Shown: in pieces, positions 10,501 through 24,000 of the stretch
How positions within the stretch are numbered: position 1 is the stretch's first letter
Layout: each line of letters begins with the position of its first letter
Origin: Galdieria partita
Taxonomy: Eukaryota > Rhodophyta > Bangiophyceae > Galdieriales > Galdieriaceae
Direction of reading: 5' to 3'
DNA length: 64,000 bases
Assembly (NCBI GenBank): GCA_025991245.1
Contig: BQMJ01000040.1
Location: forward strand, 124,001-188,000
Made by a program: the position numbers and the translations under genes
Notes under the pieces: generated by a model
Database searches by the model: none
What the model saw: only the letters and a program-made list of their open reading frames with translations
Told to the model about the DNA's origin: nothing

Positions 10501-13500
10501 AAAGAGTTTTATGCTGACGATCAACCTCACTTTATGTTGTTTGCTACTCAGAATCCCGCAGTGGAGGGTGGTGGAAGGAAACAACTACCAAGAAGTTTTC
10601 TTAGTAGATTTACAAGAGTTGCTATGGAACAGTTGCAGCTCGAAGACATGTGTCAAATTGCAGAGAAGCGTTTTCCGAAATTAGATCGATCTTTTATTCA
10701 AAGTGGTTTGCAAGTAGTGGGAAATATTCAGGAAGGCCAGAAGGAAAGTGAAGAGATGACCAATCCAAATAGGGAAAGAGTGGAGCATGTAAGGATGTTG
10801 GTGAATCGGCAGGATTTGAATCTTAGGGATATTCTTCGTTGGTTTTCATGTGTTGACCAACATGCAGAGTTGATTGGAAATTTTGATATGGCAAGTTACT
10901 TGTTTTTCGAAAGTTTGATAGTAGAAAGACTAGGAATGGATACTCGTGACTTTGCCATGGAAAAGTATGGTCGAGTTTTTGAATTATCGAATAGTATACG
11001 AGAGAAAATTCCTGCATATGCTATTTATCGAAAGGACAAGAATCGTATCCAAGCAGGACCTCTAGAAATAACTTGGAAAGAACGAATGTCTATAGAAGAA
11101 TCATTTTTAGCAACCAGTAGGAATGGTGAAGTCAAGTGGATAGAGACTTATCAAAGGAATTTATGGATTCTAAGCATTGGTATTTTGCATGATTGGCCTA
11201 TGATTGTCATTGGGAGGAAAGGAAGTGGAAGGAAGAGTCTCATTCGAACATTGTCCACTATATTTGGTAGGATTATATAGAGTTGTTTTTGCCTTTGTAT
11301 CTTAGTCATATGTAATTGTTGTAGGACAAAGACTCGTGGAGTGGAGTCAATCTGGAATGGATACGGATAGTGGTAATTTTATAGGAAGTTATCAAGTTTT
11401 TGATACTTGGGAGGCATTGTGGGAGATTCTCCAGGTCGATGTTATTTCGGCTTGCAATCAAGTCCTTGGTTCTATTTCTATGGAAGATAAGCAGCAAGAG
11501 AGGATAGTGAGTGACGTTTATTTTGTTTCAAAGAGGACAAAAGAATTGTGTTTGGAGTTACATAATCGGGGCTCCCAAACCTTTGGTTGGATGAACGAAG
11601 AATTGACAAAGCTCAGTGGATTCTGTGATCAGTTACTCAAGGATGTGCTCGACCCCAGAATTCAAGACTGGATAGTATCCTTAAGTATGAAATTAGAAGA
11701 ATGTCGTCGCATATGTGAGAAAAATAAGAAATATGCTTCCATGTTTCAGTGGGTTTATTCTTCTCTTATTGAGGCTGCTAGACGAGGTGATTGGATATTC
11801 ATAGACGAGGCGCATCGATATCCACCAGCTGTTTTGGACGCTCTCAATCCATTTTTGGAAGACTCCGTTTCGGGAACAAATAGGACAGTTTGGCTTCCTT
11901 CCGCTGTAGATGGAATGGAAAGGGAGAGTTTTCATATTCATCCACGTTTTCGTATATTCTTTGTCGTAGAACAAGGCAAACAACACCAGCTGTCCAAAGC
12001 CTTGTGGAATAGAGCTTTGGTTACTTATTTACCATATTTGGTTGATAGTGAAATGAGCAACATCAACAACACAACGAGCACTTTATCCCTTAAAGATGTG
12101 TATAAGCTCTCTTGTAATCTATTAGAAAATAGTGTTTTTAGTCGTTCATCTTCTTCTTATGGGAAAGATAATATTGTGCATAGGACATATCATTGGTGGA
12201 GTCAACGAAAATGTTGTTCATTCTTGAAAAGCGTTACGTTGAATCCTAAATGGTCATATCTATTTGGCTTACTTCATTCTATGGGGAAGCCAAGTCATTT
12301 AGGAATACCCGAAGATAGCCTGTTGGCACATTTTTACTGGATAAGTATAGACAAGCAGGATTCCTTATCTTGTACAGAAGAATATCAATGGCTGCAACAA
12401 TGGCTCGAATACAAAATGCCACAGAAATATCCAAACTGTAACGAAAATGGGACACTGAGAAAATATTCTATATTGTGCGTTGTAGAGTTTCTATTGCAGA
12501 TGAGTATTTGGGCCAAATATTATTCAAGTCCTGAAAGATGGATGCCTTTGATCACTCAACTTATAGAGTTATATGACTGTCATATTGTAGAGAAAACTCA
12601 TTTGGCTTCAGTCAACTCTATGTTGAAGTTTGTGACTCAATCACCTCTGAGAGAATCCATGCCTCTTTGTGTATCAAAGCTTGAAATGATTGTTTGGCTA
12701 GTGAAGGAAGGAATCATATTTCTTTCACAATTTTTATGTGATGGAAGTATTATGGAAATGGAAAATTTTCAAAGGCAAACAGTTGTTCTATTTGAATATT
12801 TGTGGGATGCGGATGTATTGAAAAAGGTGGATATTCATCAAAGCCTCCATTTCTTTAGTGTCGGTTATTGGACTTTACAATTTGTCTATTGTCATCAAAA
12901 CGAAATGGAACCAATGATGGTGCTGGCTTTATTCAGTTTCCTTCAACAAGCCTTGAAGGATTTGTTACTTGCGTCAGGTGGACTGGAAGAAATGGGTTCA
13001 GAAGAAATAGTAACGGATTGGTTCTCTCGATGTGAGCAAGTTCTTTTCACTATGGGAGGTTGGAAGGTACAGTTTCTACAAAATTATTATTTATTTGAAC
13101 CACTTCATATCTCCAAAAGATTGCAATTGGCTGATATGGGTTCCAACAAAGGTCTCCGAAGCAACTTTGCGAAAACAATATCTCCACAATATCAAGTTCA
13201 GTTGTGTTCATGGCTACGTTCTCAACAAGTCTTGGATGCCGATTTTGATATCCCGTCGGAATTTGTATCGTTATGTAAAGTCGACTCCAATGCTTATGAG
13301 AATGAACCGTTATTTGTTTGCCAGGAGACCCATATTGCTTTTACTGTTTGGCATTTTTGGACGAGTTTATTATTTTGGAATGAAAATCTTGCAAGTTGTA
13401 CGAATCAACTTCCTTTCCAGTGGTTAAATATGGTTTCTATGTTTCCTTCAGCCAATTGGAATATGGAATGTATTATATCTCAACAACAATTGATTTGGCT

Positions 13501-16500
13501 ATTTGATTTCCATTCTGAGGATAGAGCCAAATGGAAACTAGCGTGGATGCAGCATTTCTTGGCACAAGGCAGTATATCGGTGATCCATTGGCTATTTCAA
13601 CATCATATTGTATTTCATAAAATGCCTTGTCTGGAAAATGGATGGATGAACCTCTTGACTAATTCTTTATGTCGTGATTGGCAACGCAGTAATTGCGTAG
13701 AAAATAGTAATACCTATGCCAGGAATGCTTTGGGATACAGTTTACAAGTGCATCATTTGAAGCGGTTTCTCAATCAAATGTTGGATGTCATTTGGTGGCT
13801 ACATGGTGAACGAGTTTTTGAGTCATGTGAGTTGTTCGAAAAATTGTACAATGTCCAAGTCAAGTTGTGGAAACAAACTTACTCCAATGATTTGTTAGAC
13901 AGTTGTGGAGAACTTTATTTATCTGAGAAAAATGAGAATGGCTCGTTGTTTTGTATTGGTAGAAAATGGTTTGTCATGGGAAGGCAACACTTGGAACGAT
14001 GTATTCTCACTCAAAGCAAATATCATCCAGGAACAGTAGGAAAGAGTGTTCAAGAGTGGCAAAGAGTATTACAAGAATTGATTCATTTTCGATTCTTTCA
14101 TTTCTTACAAGACGAAAGTTACACTGCTTCATGGCAGGATTGTTGTATGAATATCATGTCAGCAACTCCTAAACAGGCATCTGATTTTGAACTAGTCGAT
14201 GAATATCCTCAACTTGTGCAAGCATTTTTATCTATGTGGAACGAATTGTTATCTACACAGCGTTTGGATTATTACCAAAATGAACTGTGGATGAACTTAC
14301 TGGACAAAGGAGGAATGAATGACAAAGATATCGATCAGTGCTGGCAGGAATGGAATCAATGGCAAGTCAATCTTTCGCATGGATTGGTTCAACTTTCCAA
14401 CTTGAGTAAAGATTGGGGACTAATAGACCAAGTGCTTGTGGCTGGCTATGAAATTCTGGTGGGAAGTTACTTGATGACCAGAGATTGGGAGTTCAGACGT
14501 CATAGTGGTGATGATATGTCGAAGAAGAGAGTCTCTTCGCCTATATTGCATATAAGTTCATTACCTTCCAAATGTGTTGCGTGGTCTCTTGAAAATAGAG
14601 TTTTTGACTTGTCCATCTCTCAACTGATGACTTTGAAATGGCTTTACTTTTTAAGAATCGAACTTGGTATTTCTCAGATAACCAGTCGTAGAATCTTACA
14701 AGTACACAAATATCTTGAACGAATCATTTCTCAACTGGGTTTACAAAGTAATGTTGTTCAACCAAGCGAAATGAATCAATCTCCTATTTCATGGAATTTT
14801 GGAGAAACATCGGAAAGTGTTTGGTTTGATAAGGAAAGACGTGAAAGTTGGGATCAGTTGTATTTACAAGCACATCTGTTGGAAGATATGACTTCAGACC
14901 ATTCATGGGAAAGTTCCATGCTTCAGTTGGAGAAGAGCAAAAGGCATATTTGGTTTGTTCAATTGATCATTGGACTGTTGACGCAATGGAATCCACAGCA
15001 ATCTTCATCTTGTAAACAACAGCTGCAACAAATCTATTCCTTTGCAAATTGTGCATCACGACAAGAATCTTTACAAGAAGGTATTTTGGACGATGCATTG
15101 ACAGATGAGAGTGACTATTGGGATATTGGAGGTTGGATTTTGTTGTTTGGCATGGAAGGAGAAGTAATCCAACAGGACAGTACTCAAGCATTAAGAAAGC
15201 CATGTTTTCAGTTTTATCAGGATTCGATGCCTAATGAAATAGTCCAATTGGATGAACCTTGGAAACAAAGTTATAAGTTTATCAAACAATATCAAAACAT
15301 GGATAATTTGCTATGCAAAGATATAATGAACACTGTAGAAGAGGACTTGGTGCGAATTCAACATTTATCTAGGAAAACTCCCATGATCCGTATAGCACAA
15401 CTTGTAAAGCAGTGGAAGGATCATTTGATACTATGGCAGCGAGAATGGTTAGGTAATGAGCATCCTATTGGTAAAGTTATTGCGCAGTTGCAGCATATTT
15501 TAGACAAGTGGAATAAATGGATAAGGCAACATTGGGAGAAGGAATGGATAGAATGGCGTGAGGAAAAATTACAAATGAATTCAGTGGACTACTTTTTTCC
15601 TATATATATATTCTTGAGACAGTCTTTGTCATTCGCTTGTAGGGAGGATGTGATGCAAGTTATGGATTTCTTTTTGAGAACTGCACAAATTGCAGATTTT
15701 TCATTACGTATGAAAATAGTTGAGAGTTTCTATTTTTTATTTCGATGGGAAGATGACAGTTTTGCGCCGTGGTTACCCAACTTGTTACGCGGAATATATT
15801 GTTATTATCAACAATATGAAAGTAGGATACGGCATGAATATTCGGAAAGACGAAAGAGAACTGTTGAGAAAATCCAACGAAATATAGAGTATTCATATGA
15901 ATATAATGAAAGCAATGCTAAAGAATTGGAAAGCAGCTTTGGATTTCCTCTTTCATTGAGACAAAAGGCTATTCAGATTGGAAGAGAGCTGGAACGAGAT
16001 CTGTCGAATTCGATTGCTCCATTTCTGAAAGACGATATGGAAAATGGTTATCAGCATGACAGTAGGCCTAAGCAGCTATCCGCTAACTTATTCGAGCTAT
16101 TGAGTAATAGAGAAAGCAGCCATACAGCTTTGGATGACGCGATGACTTTCAGTTGGTGTGATAAAGCTTCTCATTTGCTAAGCATTTGGAAGGATTCTTT
16201 TCATGTTTGGGAGCAAAGTTTGGCGAATGAAAGTTTTTCTCGACAAGATTTTCAACACTGGCTCTATGTTTTGAAGGAGAATGAAGTTTCGTGCTACCCA
16301 TCAGCGATACCCGTTTCGCACCGTGCTTTGTCTTTTCAATTGTGCTGCCCTGTAATAGGTAGAGAGGATTCACTGGATGGTTGGAATACACTCAAGTCAA
16401 TATCTTTGCAAGATGAACTGTACTTTTCTTGTCTAGCTCAAAGTTGTTGGATCCGACGGTGGTTGTCGTATTTACCAGAGTCAAGTTACCAAGATTCCTT

Positions 16501-19500
16501 ATCCGGTGATAAAAAACAAATTTGGAATGAAATGAATATGGGTTTACATTTTGGAAAATATTTACAATATTTAAGTATGCAGTTGAGAGAGATAGTTGAA
16601 GATTTACGAGGTAGTTGGAGAAAGTTGAATGAGCGTGACAATAGAGATGATGATATGAAAACTCAATTCTATGTCCATTATACGGAATGGATAACATTGT
16701 ATGAAGCATACTGCAAAACGAAACAAGAGCCATTAGATAAGGACAAGGAGCGTTGGTTTTCTCAATTGCAGCAAGCAGTTGAAGAATGGTTTACGAAACA
16801 GTCACACAGTTCATCGTTGGATAGACTTTTGAAAGTTCCATTAGAGCAGAAATGGGAACAAGGTATTTTTGTTTATGTAGAAAGTTTAAACTTGTGGTAT
16901 CAATCGATGAATCGTGCTACAACAAGAAAGGACAGCTGCGACGACAAGAGAGAGTATTTGAATGAACTCAAGTCGTTGAGGAGTGTCTTGGACAATGGAG
17001 TTTCTCATTCTTCCTCTCTTTATGGTGTTTGTAAAAGCAGCCTGATGGCTTTGGATTCAGTGAAGAAACTCATTCATTCGTTTTGGAGTTCAACAAATAC
17101 AGAACGAACTATTGAGAAGAAATATTTACAAAATATAATATCGAAAGCTCTCCAAGTTGCGGTGATATGTGATGCGGTTTGTTGTTTATGGTGGAAACTT
17201 ACCAACGATATGTTATTGACTGGTATAAAGCAAAAGTGGACTCAATCAGATAACGATGCAAAATATGTTACTGATAGAGAATTTGGTACCAAAAGTGAAA
17301 ATGTACAAGGTACTGGATTGTATGATGCTTCCATTCAGTCTATGCAAGAAGCCAATGATATAAGTGATCAACTCAATGAACAAGACTGGCAAGAGGCTTA
17401 TGAAAAATTGGGTTCCGACTCGCAAGACAAGGAGAATCAACCAGAGGTAGACTCCTTGAGCAATCACAATGATGGTGAACAAAGTCAAGTTGACATGGAT
17501 AATACTTGGCAAGATGGGACTTTGCAAGGCGAAAATGAGGAACAAGTGGAAGATGTGGAGTCGGGAGATAACCAAGATGATCCTAGAGTATCTGAAAATA
17601 AAGAAACAAGTGGTCTCGAAACTGGGGATTCATTACAACAAGCTCAATCAGCAACTCAAGAAGCTTCCGAAGATGATGAATTGAAATACGATAACCAAGA
17701 TGTTGTGAATCAGGAGTCGCTATCGGAGGATGAAAAAATATCGGAATTGAAAGAGGAATACTTGGAAACCACAAATGGAGAATTTGCTGCTGATAGAAGT
17801 GGAGAACAAATGGAAGAAGAGAATCATATGGATGAAGAAATGGATGCATTTCCAGAGACTTTGGAAAGTTTCTCTGAAGCTAGTACAGCGTCAGAGGAAC
17901 AACAAGCAAGTAAAGAAACGACAAGGGATGAGTCGCCATATGAAGATGACGAGTGCATGGAAGAGGAATCACGTGCACCTTCTGATACTGATGAGCAACA
18001 ACAAGAAAGCACATTGGCAGCGCAAGATGATTCCTGGGAACAAGAAAATGGATTTGCATCCTCTATTGAGCAAGGAAAAACTTGTGATCACAACAGTGAA
18101 ACAAGAATGAACCATGCAGAAAATGGTCAAGGAATGAATGCTTCTCCGCAGGAAGGAGAAGGACAAAGCCCTCAACCAATCGATCCTCACCAGTCATCGA
18201 GTTACTCTAAAGAAGGCAGCTTTGATTGGATGTTTAATCCATACATAGAAAGCTCAAAGGAGATTTGGAAGCATTTACTGGAAAGATTGGACTTGCCATC
18301 GACCAATGAAGACTTCAAGATGGAAGAAGTTGGAAATAAAGAAGAACATCGAGAAATGAGTAGCTCACAAGACATGACTTTGAGTGGAGTAGAAGACTCG
18401 TTGGAAGAAATTCGTGAAAGGACTAACACAAAACAATGGCAAGAAGAAAAGCATTTAGCCCCAGAGTCGTTCGAAAACTCTTTTGGTATGAATCTAAGAG
18501 AAGCAGCCCAGGGAGAAGATTGTAACAAGCAACAGGAAAATGAAGAGAATGAAAGAGAGGGACCTTCTGTGCAAAGCTGTTATACGAATGATGTACAAGA
18601 CACAAATATAAATAATGAAATCCAACTCTCTGAAGAACTTTCAGAAACCACTTCTATGCAAGTTACTCAAGAGTTGGACAAAACACTGTCGCTGGATGAG
18701 GAACAAGATTCACATGTAGATTTTACTCGTAGAATCCAATCCTTTTTTACGACAAGTGCTGAGAGGGACAGTCAGCTGATTTGGCAACAGTTGCTTCAAA
18801 AGACATCACAAGATGCTATCATACTAGCAGAAAGGCTACAGATGATATTAGAGCCTTGCGTGACGAGTCAACTCACGGGCAGCTATCGAACAGGAAAACG
18901 GCTTTCCATGAAGAAAGTAATTGAGTTTTACGCTTCGGATTTTCGAAAGGACCGCATTTGGCTGAGAAGAGTGCAACCCGACCGTCGTTCTTATGATGTA
19001 CTTATCGCAATTGATGACTCTGCTTCCATGATGGAATCACAAGCTAGTGCTCTTGCAATGGAGACTTTGGCATTGTTGGCTTCTTCATTTACACGTTATG
19101 AGATTGGAAGACTTGCCGTGGCACGGTTTGGAAACGAAGTAAATTGGTTGCGTTCTTTTGAGGACAGCTTATCAATGGAAGTTGGAGGAGCAGAGATTTT
19201 ACAGCAATTCCATTTTAAACAGAATGCCACAGACATTACGGAACTTCTAAGACAAGCTGTTGTATTCTTGAAGGAAGCCAAATCTTCGACCCAGACTTCA
19301 ACCATTCAGCTGTTCTTTATCATATCTGATGGTCGTTTGCAGAATAGAAATATGATTAGAAAGTTGGTTAGAGAGGCTTGGGAAAATGGCCAGTTGATTG
19401 TTTTCTTGTTGGTAAGTTGAAAGAATCATTTTTACTCTACTTGTGATTGATGTCATTTAGACTGATTGTGTGGATTCTAAACAACAGTCGATTGTTAGTT

Positions 19501-19682
19501 TGAAACGAGTAGAAACACTAGAAAATGGAGAACTCAAAATAAGTTCTTATCTGGATGACTTTCCGTTTCCTTTTTATATCTTAGTTCGACAAGTGGAAAG
19601 CTTACCACAAGTAGTGGCTAGTGCTCTACAAGAATGGATAGAAATGATGAATCCCAGTCGTTTAGATAGTGTTGACAAGTGA
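4556..19682 (+). CDS. MDN1: midasin, giant AAA+ ATPase of 60S ribosome biogenesis
   Basis: Seven exons: 4556-4708, 4779-6668, 6722-8362, 8408-8821, 8872-11266, 11325-19411 and 19461-19682. The introns are 70, 53, 45, 50, 58 and 49 bp, all GT-AG with consistent phase. The product is about 4,933 aa, close to yeast Rea1/Mdn1 (4,910). Walker A motifs: GPSGSGKS (about residue 318), GETGTGKT (685), GPTASGKT (1163), GETGIGKT (1456), GPPGIGKT (1807), and a degenerate sixth GRKGSGRKS (2147). Walker B motifs such as ILFDEINLAP and ILLDELNLAP follow. A long linker leads to a very acidic Asp/Glu/Gln/Ser region (about 17.3-18.7 kb) and a C-terminal MIDAS domain with DDSAS (19.0 kb). Known role: pulls Rsa4 and Ytm1 off pre-60S particles. 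An ATG at 4589 is an alternative start. Confidence 0.95.
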
Positions 19683-19967
19683 ATGTGGAATTTGACGTTT
19701 ATCAACTTTTGAAGTGTCTTTTTAACTTTGGGTATTTGAGAAGTAATAAAAGCAGAGTTATCATCATAGAGTTGGTGAAGAATTGGCCCTACAAGGACTT
19801 GTTCAGTTGCACCCTGTCCAAATCATTTTCTTAAAGAATGTAAAATAATTATCTCCTGAAAAAATGGAATTCTTCCGTTGTCATTGAATGATTCAAAATC
19901 CTGTAATGGAGACTCCCTTTATCAAATTGTTGGTTGGAAAGGTGTAACATAGTAGCATTGGCTGAAG

Positions 19968-20849
19968 ATGACTAGCAGCTTCGTTTCTGCTGATTATTTG
20001 TTGAATGATAGTTCTGTTAGTAAAATACATAAAAGGATCCGATTTTGCACATTTGTGGAAAGACAAAAGAAAACTATTTTGATAGCCTATCCTCGTTTAC
20101 GTGCCCAGTTTTCTCATAACTTGTATGCTACGCAAGGTAGAAGAGTTGTACGCAATTACGCAAATTTGTCCAAAAGAGAGTTTGATGAGCTTCTAAAACA
20201 GAATCAACTGAAGATCTGCCTAGTGGGTATGTCTAACTGTGGGAAAACTTTGCGTTCCCTCCAACTCGCTCAACAGTTTGGGTTTGAACGGTTTTGTGTG
20301 GACGACAAAATTGAACAAGAAATTTCCAATATTTTGCAACAGCAGGGTTATTCTTGTGGAATCGAAGGTGTTGCAAAGTGGATGGGATATCCTTTTGAAG
20401 AGAGGTTCTATCAGAATCAGGCCATATATTTAAACTATGAGAATCAACTCACTTATCAAGCTACTCAAGTTGCAGGACAAACTAATCGATCCTTTGTATT
20501 GGATACGACGGGTAGTGTTATTTACTTGGAAAGGGAAACCCAAGATATTATCAACGAGACCTTTTTAGTAGTCCATTTGGAAGCTTCAGAAGATATGTTG
20601 CAAGAAATGGTTCGTCTGTACTTTGAGGCTCCCAAGCCAGTTATTTGGGGAGATCGTTTTCAGCCTTTTCCTAATGAGGATGGTTTAACTGCGTTGAAAC
20701 GTTGTTATCCGCAACTTTTACGTTATCGTCTGAAGAAATATCAACAATTTGCTCATTGTAGTGTTCCAGCGTCTGTTTCTATGAATTCGGCTTTTGAAAT
20801 AGATAAGTTTGTTGAAAAAATAAGAGAACGTTTGCCTAGAGACCGTTAA
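19968..20849 (+). CDS. shikimate-kinase-like P-loop protein, unassigned
   Basis: A single-exon gene of 293 aa. The first ~85 residues are basic and Ser/Arg-containing and may be an organellar presequence. A Walker A motif GMSNCGKT follows KICLV, then QQFGFERFCVDDKIEQEI, where shikimate kinases carry their substrate Asp. A later strand VLDTTGSVIYL sits where shikimate kinases have the glycine-rich substrate loop. The order P-loop, acidic motif, TTGS fits the shikimate/gluconate kinase fold, but the substrate motifs differ, so shikimate activity should not be assumed. The C-terminal part (ALKRCYPQLLRYRLKKYQQ) is helical and has no domain I recognise. Its neighbours (midasin and TOR, same strand) give no functional hint. 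Confidence 0.6.
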   Translation: MTSSFVSADYLLNDSSVSKIHKRIRFCTFVERQKKTILIAYPRLRAQFSHNLYATQGRRVVRNYANLSKREFDELLKQNQLKICLVGMSNCGKTLRSLQLAQQFGFERFCVDDKIEQEISNILQQQGYSCGIEGVAKWMGYPFEERFYQNQAIYLNYENQLTYQATQVAGQTNRSFVLDTTGSVIYLERETQDIINETFLVVHLEASEDMLQEMVRLYFEAPKPVIWGDRFQPFPNEDGLTALKRCYPQLLRYRLKKYQQFAHCSVPASVSMNSAFEIDKFVEKIRERLPRDR

Positions 20850-21011
20850 GCGGATTGGGTAGGGAACCCGCGCAATCACAAGACACGCCATGGACATTCC
20901 CAACAACAAATGAATGCGTCAAAACATTTGGACACGCAAATGAATTGTGGCGCCAGGAAAATAAAGATAGAAGGAATGGTGGAGTTTGCGTTGAAGTTTT
21001 GATAGCTTAAT

Positions 21012-24000
21012 ATGTGCAAATCAGAAAACAATACTAAAGCAAATAATCATCTTTTGAATTTAGTACGACAAGTCTACCTCTCGTGAGTCTGTTATTAGTT
21101 GTCGAAACGATAAGAATATAACAAATTGTTTGCTCGGTTAGGAAGGAACCCAAGTCACGATGGGATGCCGCTGTTCGTTTTCGGGAAGCACTTGAACATA
21201 GAATTAAGGAGTCAAGAGGAGGCTATGGTAGAAACAGTTCGGCAGTTAATTTAAATGTTCTCGAAGAAATATACCCAAATCTTGCAAATTTACTGAGCTC
21301 GAATGACTTGTTAGAAAGAGTCACTGGTGTGGTTTGCTTGAGCTGTTTAATAGACCTGCAGGGAGAACCTTATCGAGAAAAGGTTCAAAGAACGTATAAC
21401 GGTTTGCGCACTGTGATACAAGCTATAGATTCTATTCCCCTTAGTCCGAGAACCACAGAACTTTTTTTATTTTCTTGCAGCTCGGGTATTTTGAGATTTG
21501 ACATTAATGATTCTTCGGAAATGGACTTTACTCATCATGATCTGGTTGAAGTGGATCTGATTGTGACTATTGCCGCTGCTCTTGGAAGACTTGCAAGAGT
21601 TGATGGTCTATTAGTAAATCGTTGTATAGAAACGGAAACAATACGATGCTTTGAGAGAATGACTGTCAAAAGTCATGAAAATGTCCACAGCATAGTCGCA
21701 AAGTCTTTAAGCATTGCAATTTTGAAGGAAATCATTTCCAACTGTCCATTGTTCTTCTATAGCCGAAGAACGGAATTTATCAAACAAATATGGTCCGGTT
21801 TATGGGATACTCGTTCTATCATTCGATTAGACTCTGCGGTTTGTTTGCAAGTATTTATCAACAAGGTTTTGAAGCGATACGCCAGTGAGATGGAGTTTTT
21901 GGTAGGGAAGCTTGTAGACACAGCTATTGGCATTCTTCTGTCATTGCATAGTGAAAATGGAAACAAGAGAGATTCATCGAGCGATAGTGACAGTGAGTCT
22001 GATTCGACAGAATTATCTTCTGAGAAACTTGCCAAATTACATGGCTGTTTGCTTACTTTGGAAGAACTTTTGAAAGATCAAGATACTCGTGAATTACTAA
22101 GGGACCATTTTCATCTCCTATGTAAGTTTATGTTAGGATTTCGATCACTTACGAGTTTCAGTATTAGAGCTACTCTTGGCTCGTGTCTTACTGCATTGGC
22201 TTCTTTGGATCCTGATCTTTTTTGCGATCCTTCCAAAGGATATTTAGAAAGAGCGGTTCATTTATTTAAGGAGTTCAATGAATTGTATGTTGAAGTAAAT
22301 AATCCAGGGTATCATATTTTATTATTTGGAAAGCTGGCCTATGGGGTTGGCATTGAACGTGCGAAGGACTGGATCGACATTGTATTTAAAATGATAACTG
22401 AGGCTTTGATGCAAAGGTCTGAATTAACTTATGGACCTAACAGGGTTCCATTAGCTGAGGTACATTACTTGCTGAGTATTTGCAGAAACGTTACTAACTC
22501 TTTCTCTTACAGTCCATCTTTACATGTATATCTCTATTAGCCAGTAGTATTCGTGATAAGGATCCTAGCTTTGTCGAAGTCTTTGGAGAACTGATTCATT
22601 TGATGTTCACACATCAACTTTCCCCAGCTCTGGTAGAATCTTTAGGTTGCATTGCCAAGTATTTTCCGTTCTTTCTCGTAGATATTCAGGACCGATTGGT
22701 GTTGGCTATTGACCGTATATTTTCACAGTTGAATAACCATGAGATGGGCACTTTACCAAGCTCAACTATGAGTAACAAAAGTCACAGCAAGAAACGCACC
22801 ATGGTTCGAAAATTTGAAGAGACGAATTCGTGGAGCAAGGAAGAATTATTCTATTTAGAGCTTGCATTAAACACACTTTCGTCTTTTGAGTTTGAAGGAC
22901 ATTTCTTTTCTCCTCTAATTCGCGAAATGGTTGCTGAATTGATGAGCTGTGGAGTTTCTCATATCCGACGTTTAGCTATGTTTTCTTGTTGCAAAATGAT
23001 TGCCTCATGGATTCCATATTGTTTCATTTGTTTATCAGATCGTGCTATTCTACAAAAAGTGCGGGATAGTCTCACTAGAGATGTCAAAGCTTTGACGGAA
23101 CAAATTTTAACTAGTTCTATCACAGATCCTGATCCGTCGATCAGACTGGCAGCAATACAAGGACTATCAGATGAAAGATTTTGCTGGCACGTCTCGCAAC
23201 CAGAGGCTTTGGAAAAACTCGTTATTGTACTTTATGACGAAGATATCCCTACTAGAAAAGCCGCTCTGGAACTTTTTGGGAGATTGTCAAAGTATAATCC
23301 GGGTGTCATACTGCCTTCTTTGAGAAGACTGCTGTGTCAAATACTAAGAATCGTGGAATACGAGGGATCAAGTCAGGCTTTGCACATATTGAGAAGCAAT
23401 GCCTGTGTTCTCTTAGCTTCTTTAGTTCGTGAGACACCTTCGTTGATTGAGCCATATGTTTATCCCATTCTAGCAGTGTTGTTATGGAGAATGAAATCTA
23501 TCTTGGTAGTACTTTCTTCTTCAAGTGTTGTTGATTCTAAAGCTTTGAATGCTCAGACAGAAATATACAACGCTGTTGGCAATCTAGCAAAGTGCTTCGG
23601 TCAATCTTCTAGTCTTTTGAAATTGTTACCAGATGTGATCTCGATTTTAATTATGACAGTGGAAGATGAAGTGCTTGATGCCAAAGCCAAAGTTGCTGCT
23701 GCCAATGCACTTTGTTTGGTGATTCGTTACTCAAAGATTGTGTTGACTCCATATTCTAGTCATCCTGAATTACTATCCAAATTGATGCGTATCATTCAAA
23801 TGGATACAAATGCTGAAGTTCGACAAGCTGTAGAACGCTTATTAGGCACCCTAGGTGCGATTGATCCGAAAGAGGTTGAGTATACTTCTTTGAAGGAGAT
23901 TGAAGAGGAGGAAGCTGTTCATACTTTGGATTCTCTGTCGATGTCATTTAATCACAACAATTTTCGCAAATCCCCTCTTTTGCGATCATCAGAGGACCAC

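Noticed and set aside
11306-11497. Minus-strand frame across the midasin exon 5-6 junction
   Set aside because: It is antisense to a conserved splice junction, and its sequence has no independent support.
17246-18605. Many open frames on both strands in the midasin acidic region
   Set aside because: They are shadows of the repetitive Glu/Asp/Gln/Ser codons of midasin, which are continuous in the main frame.
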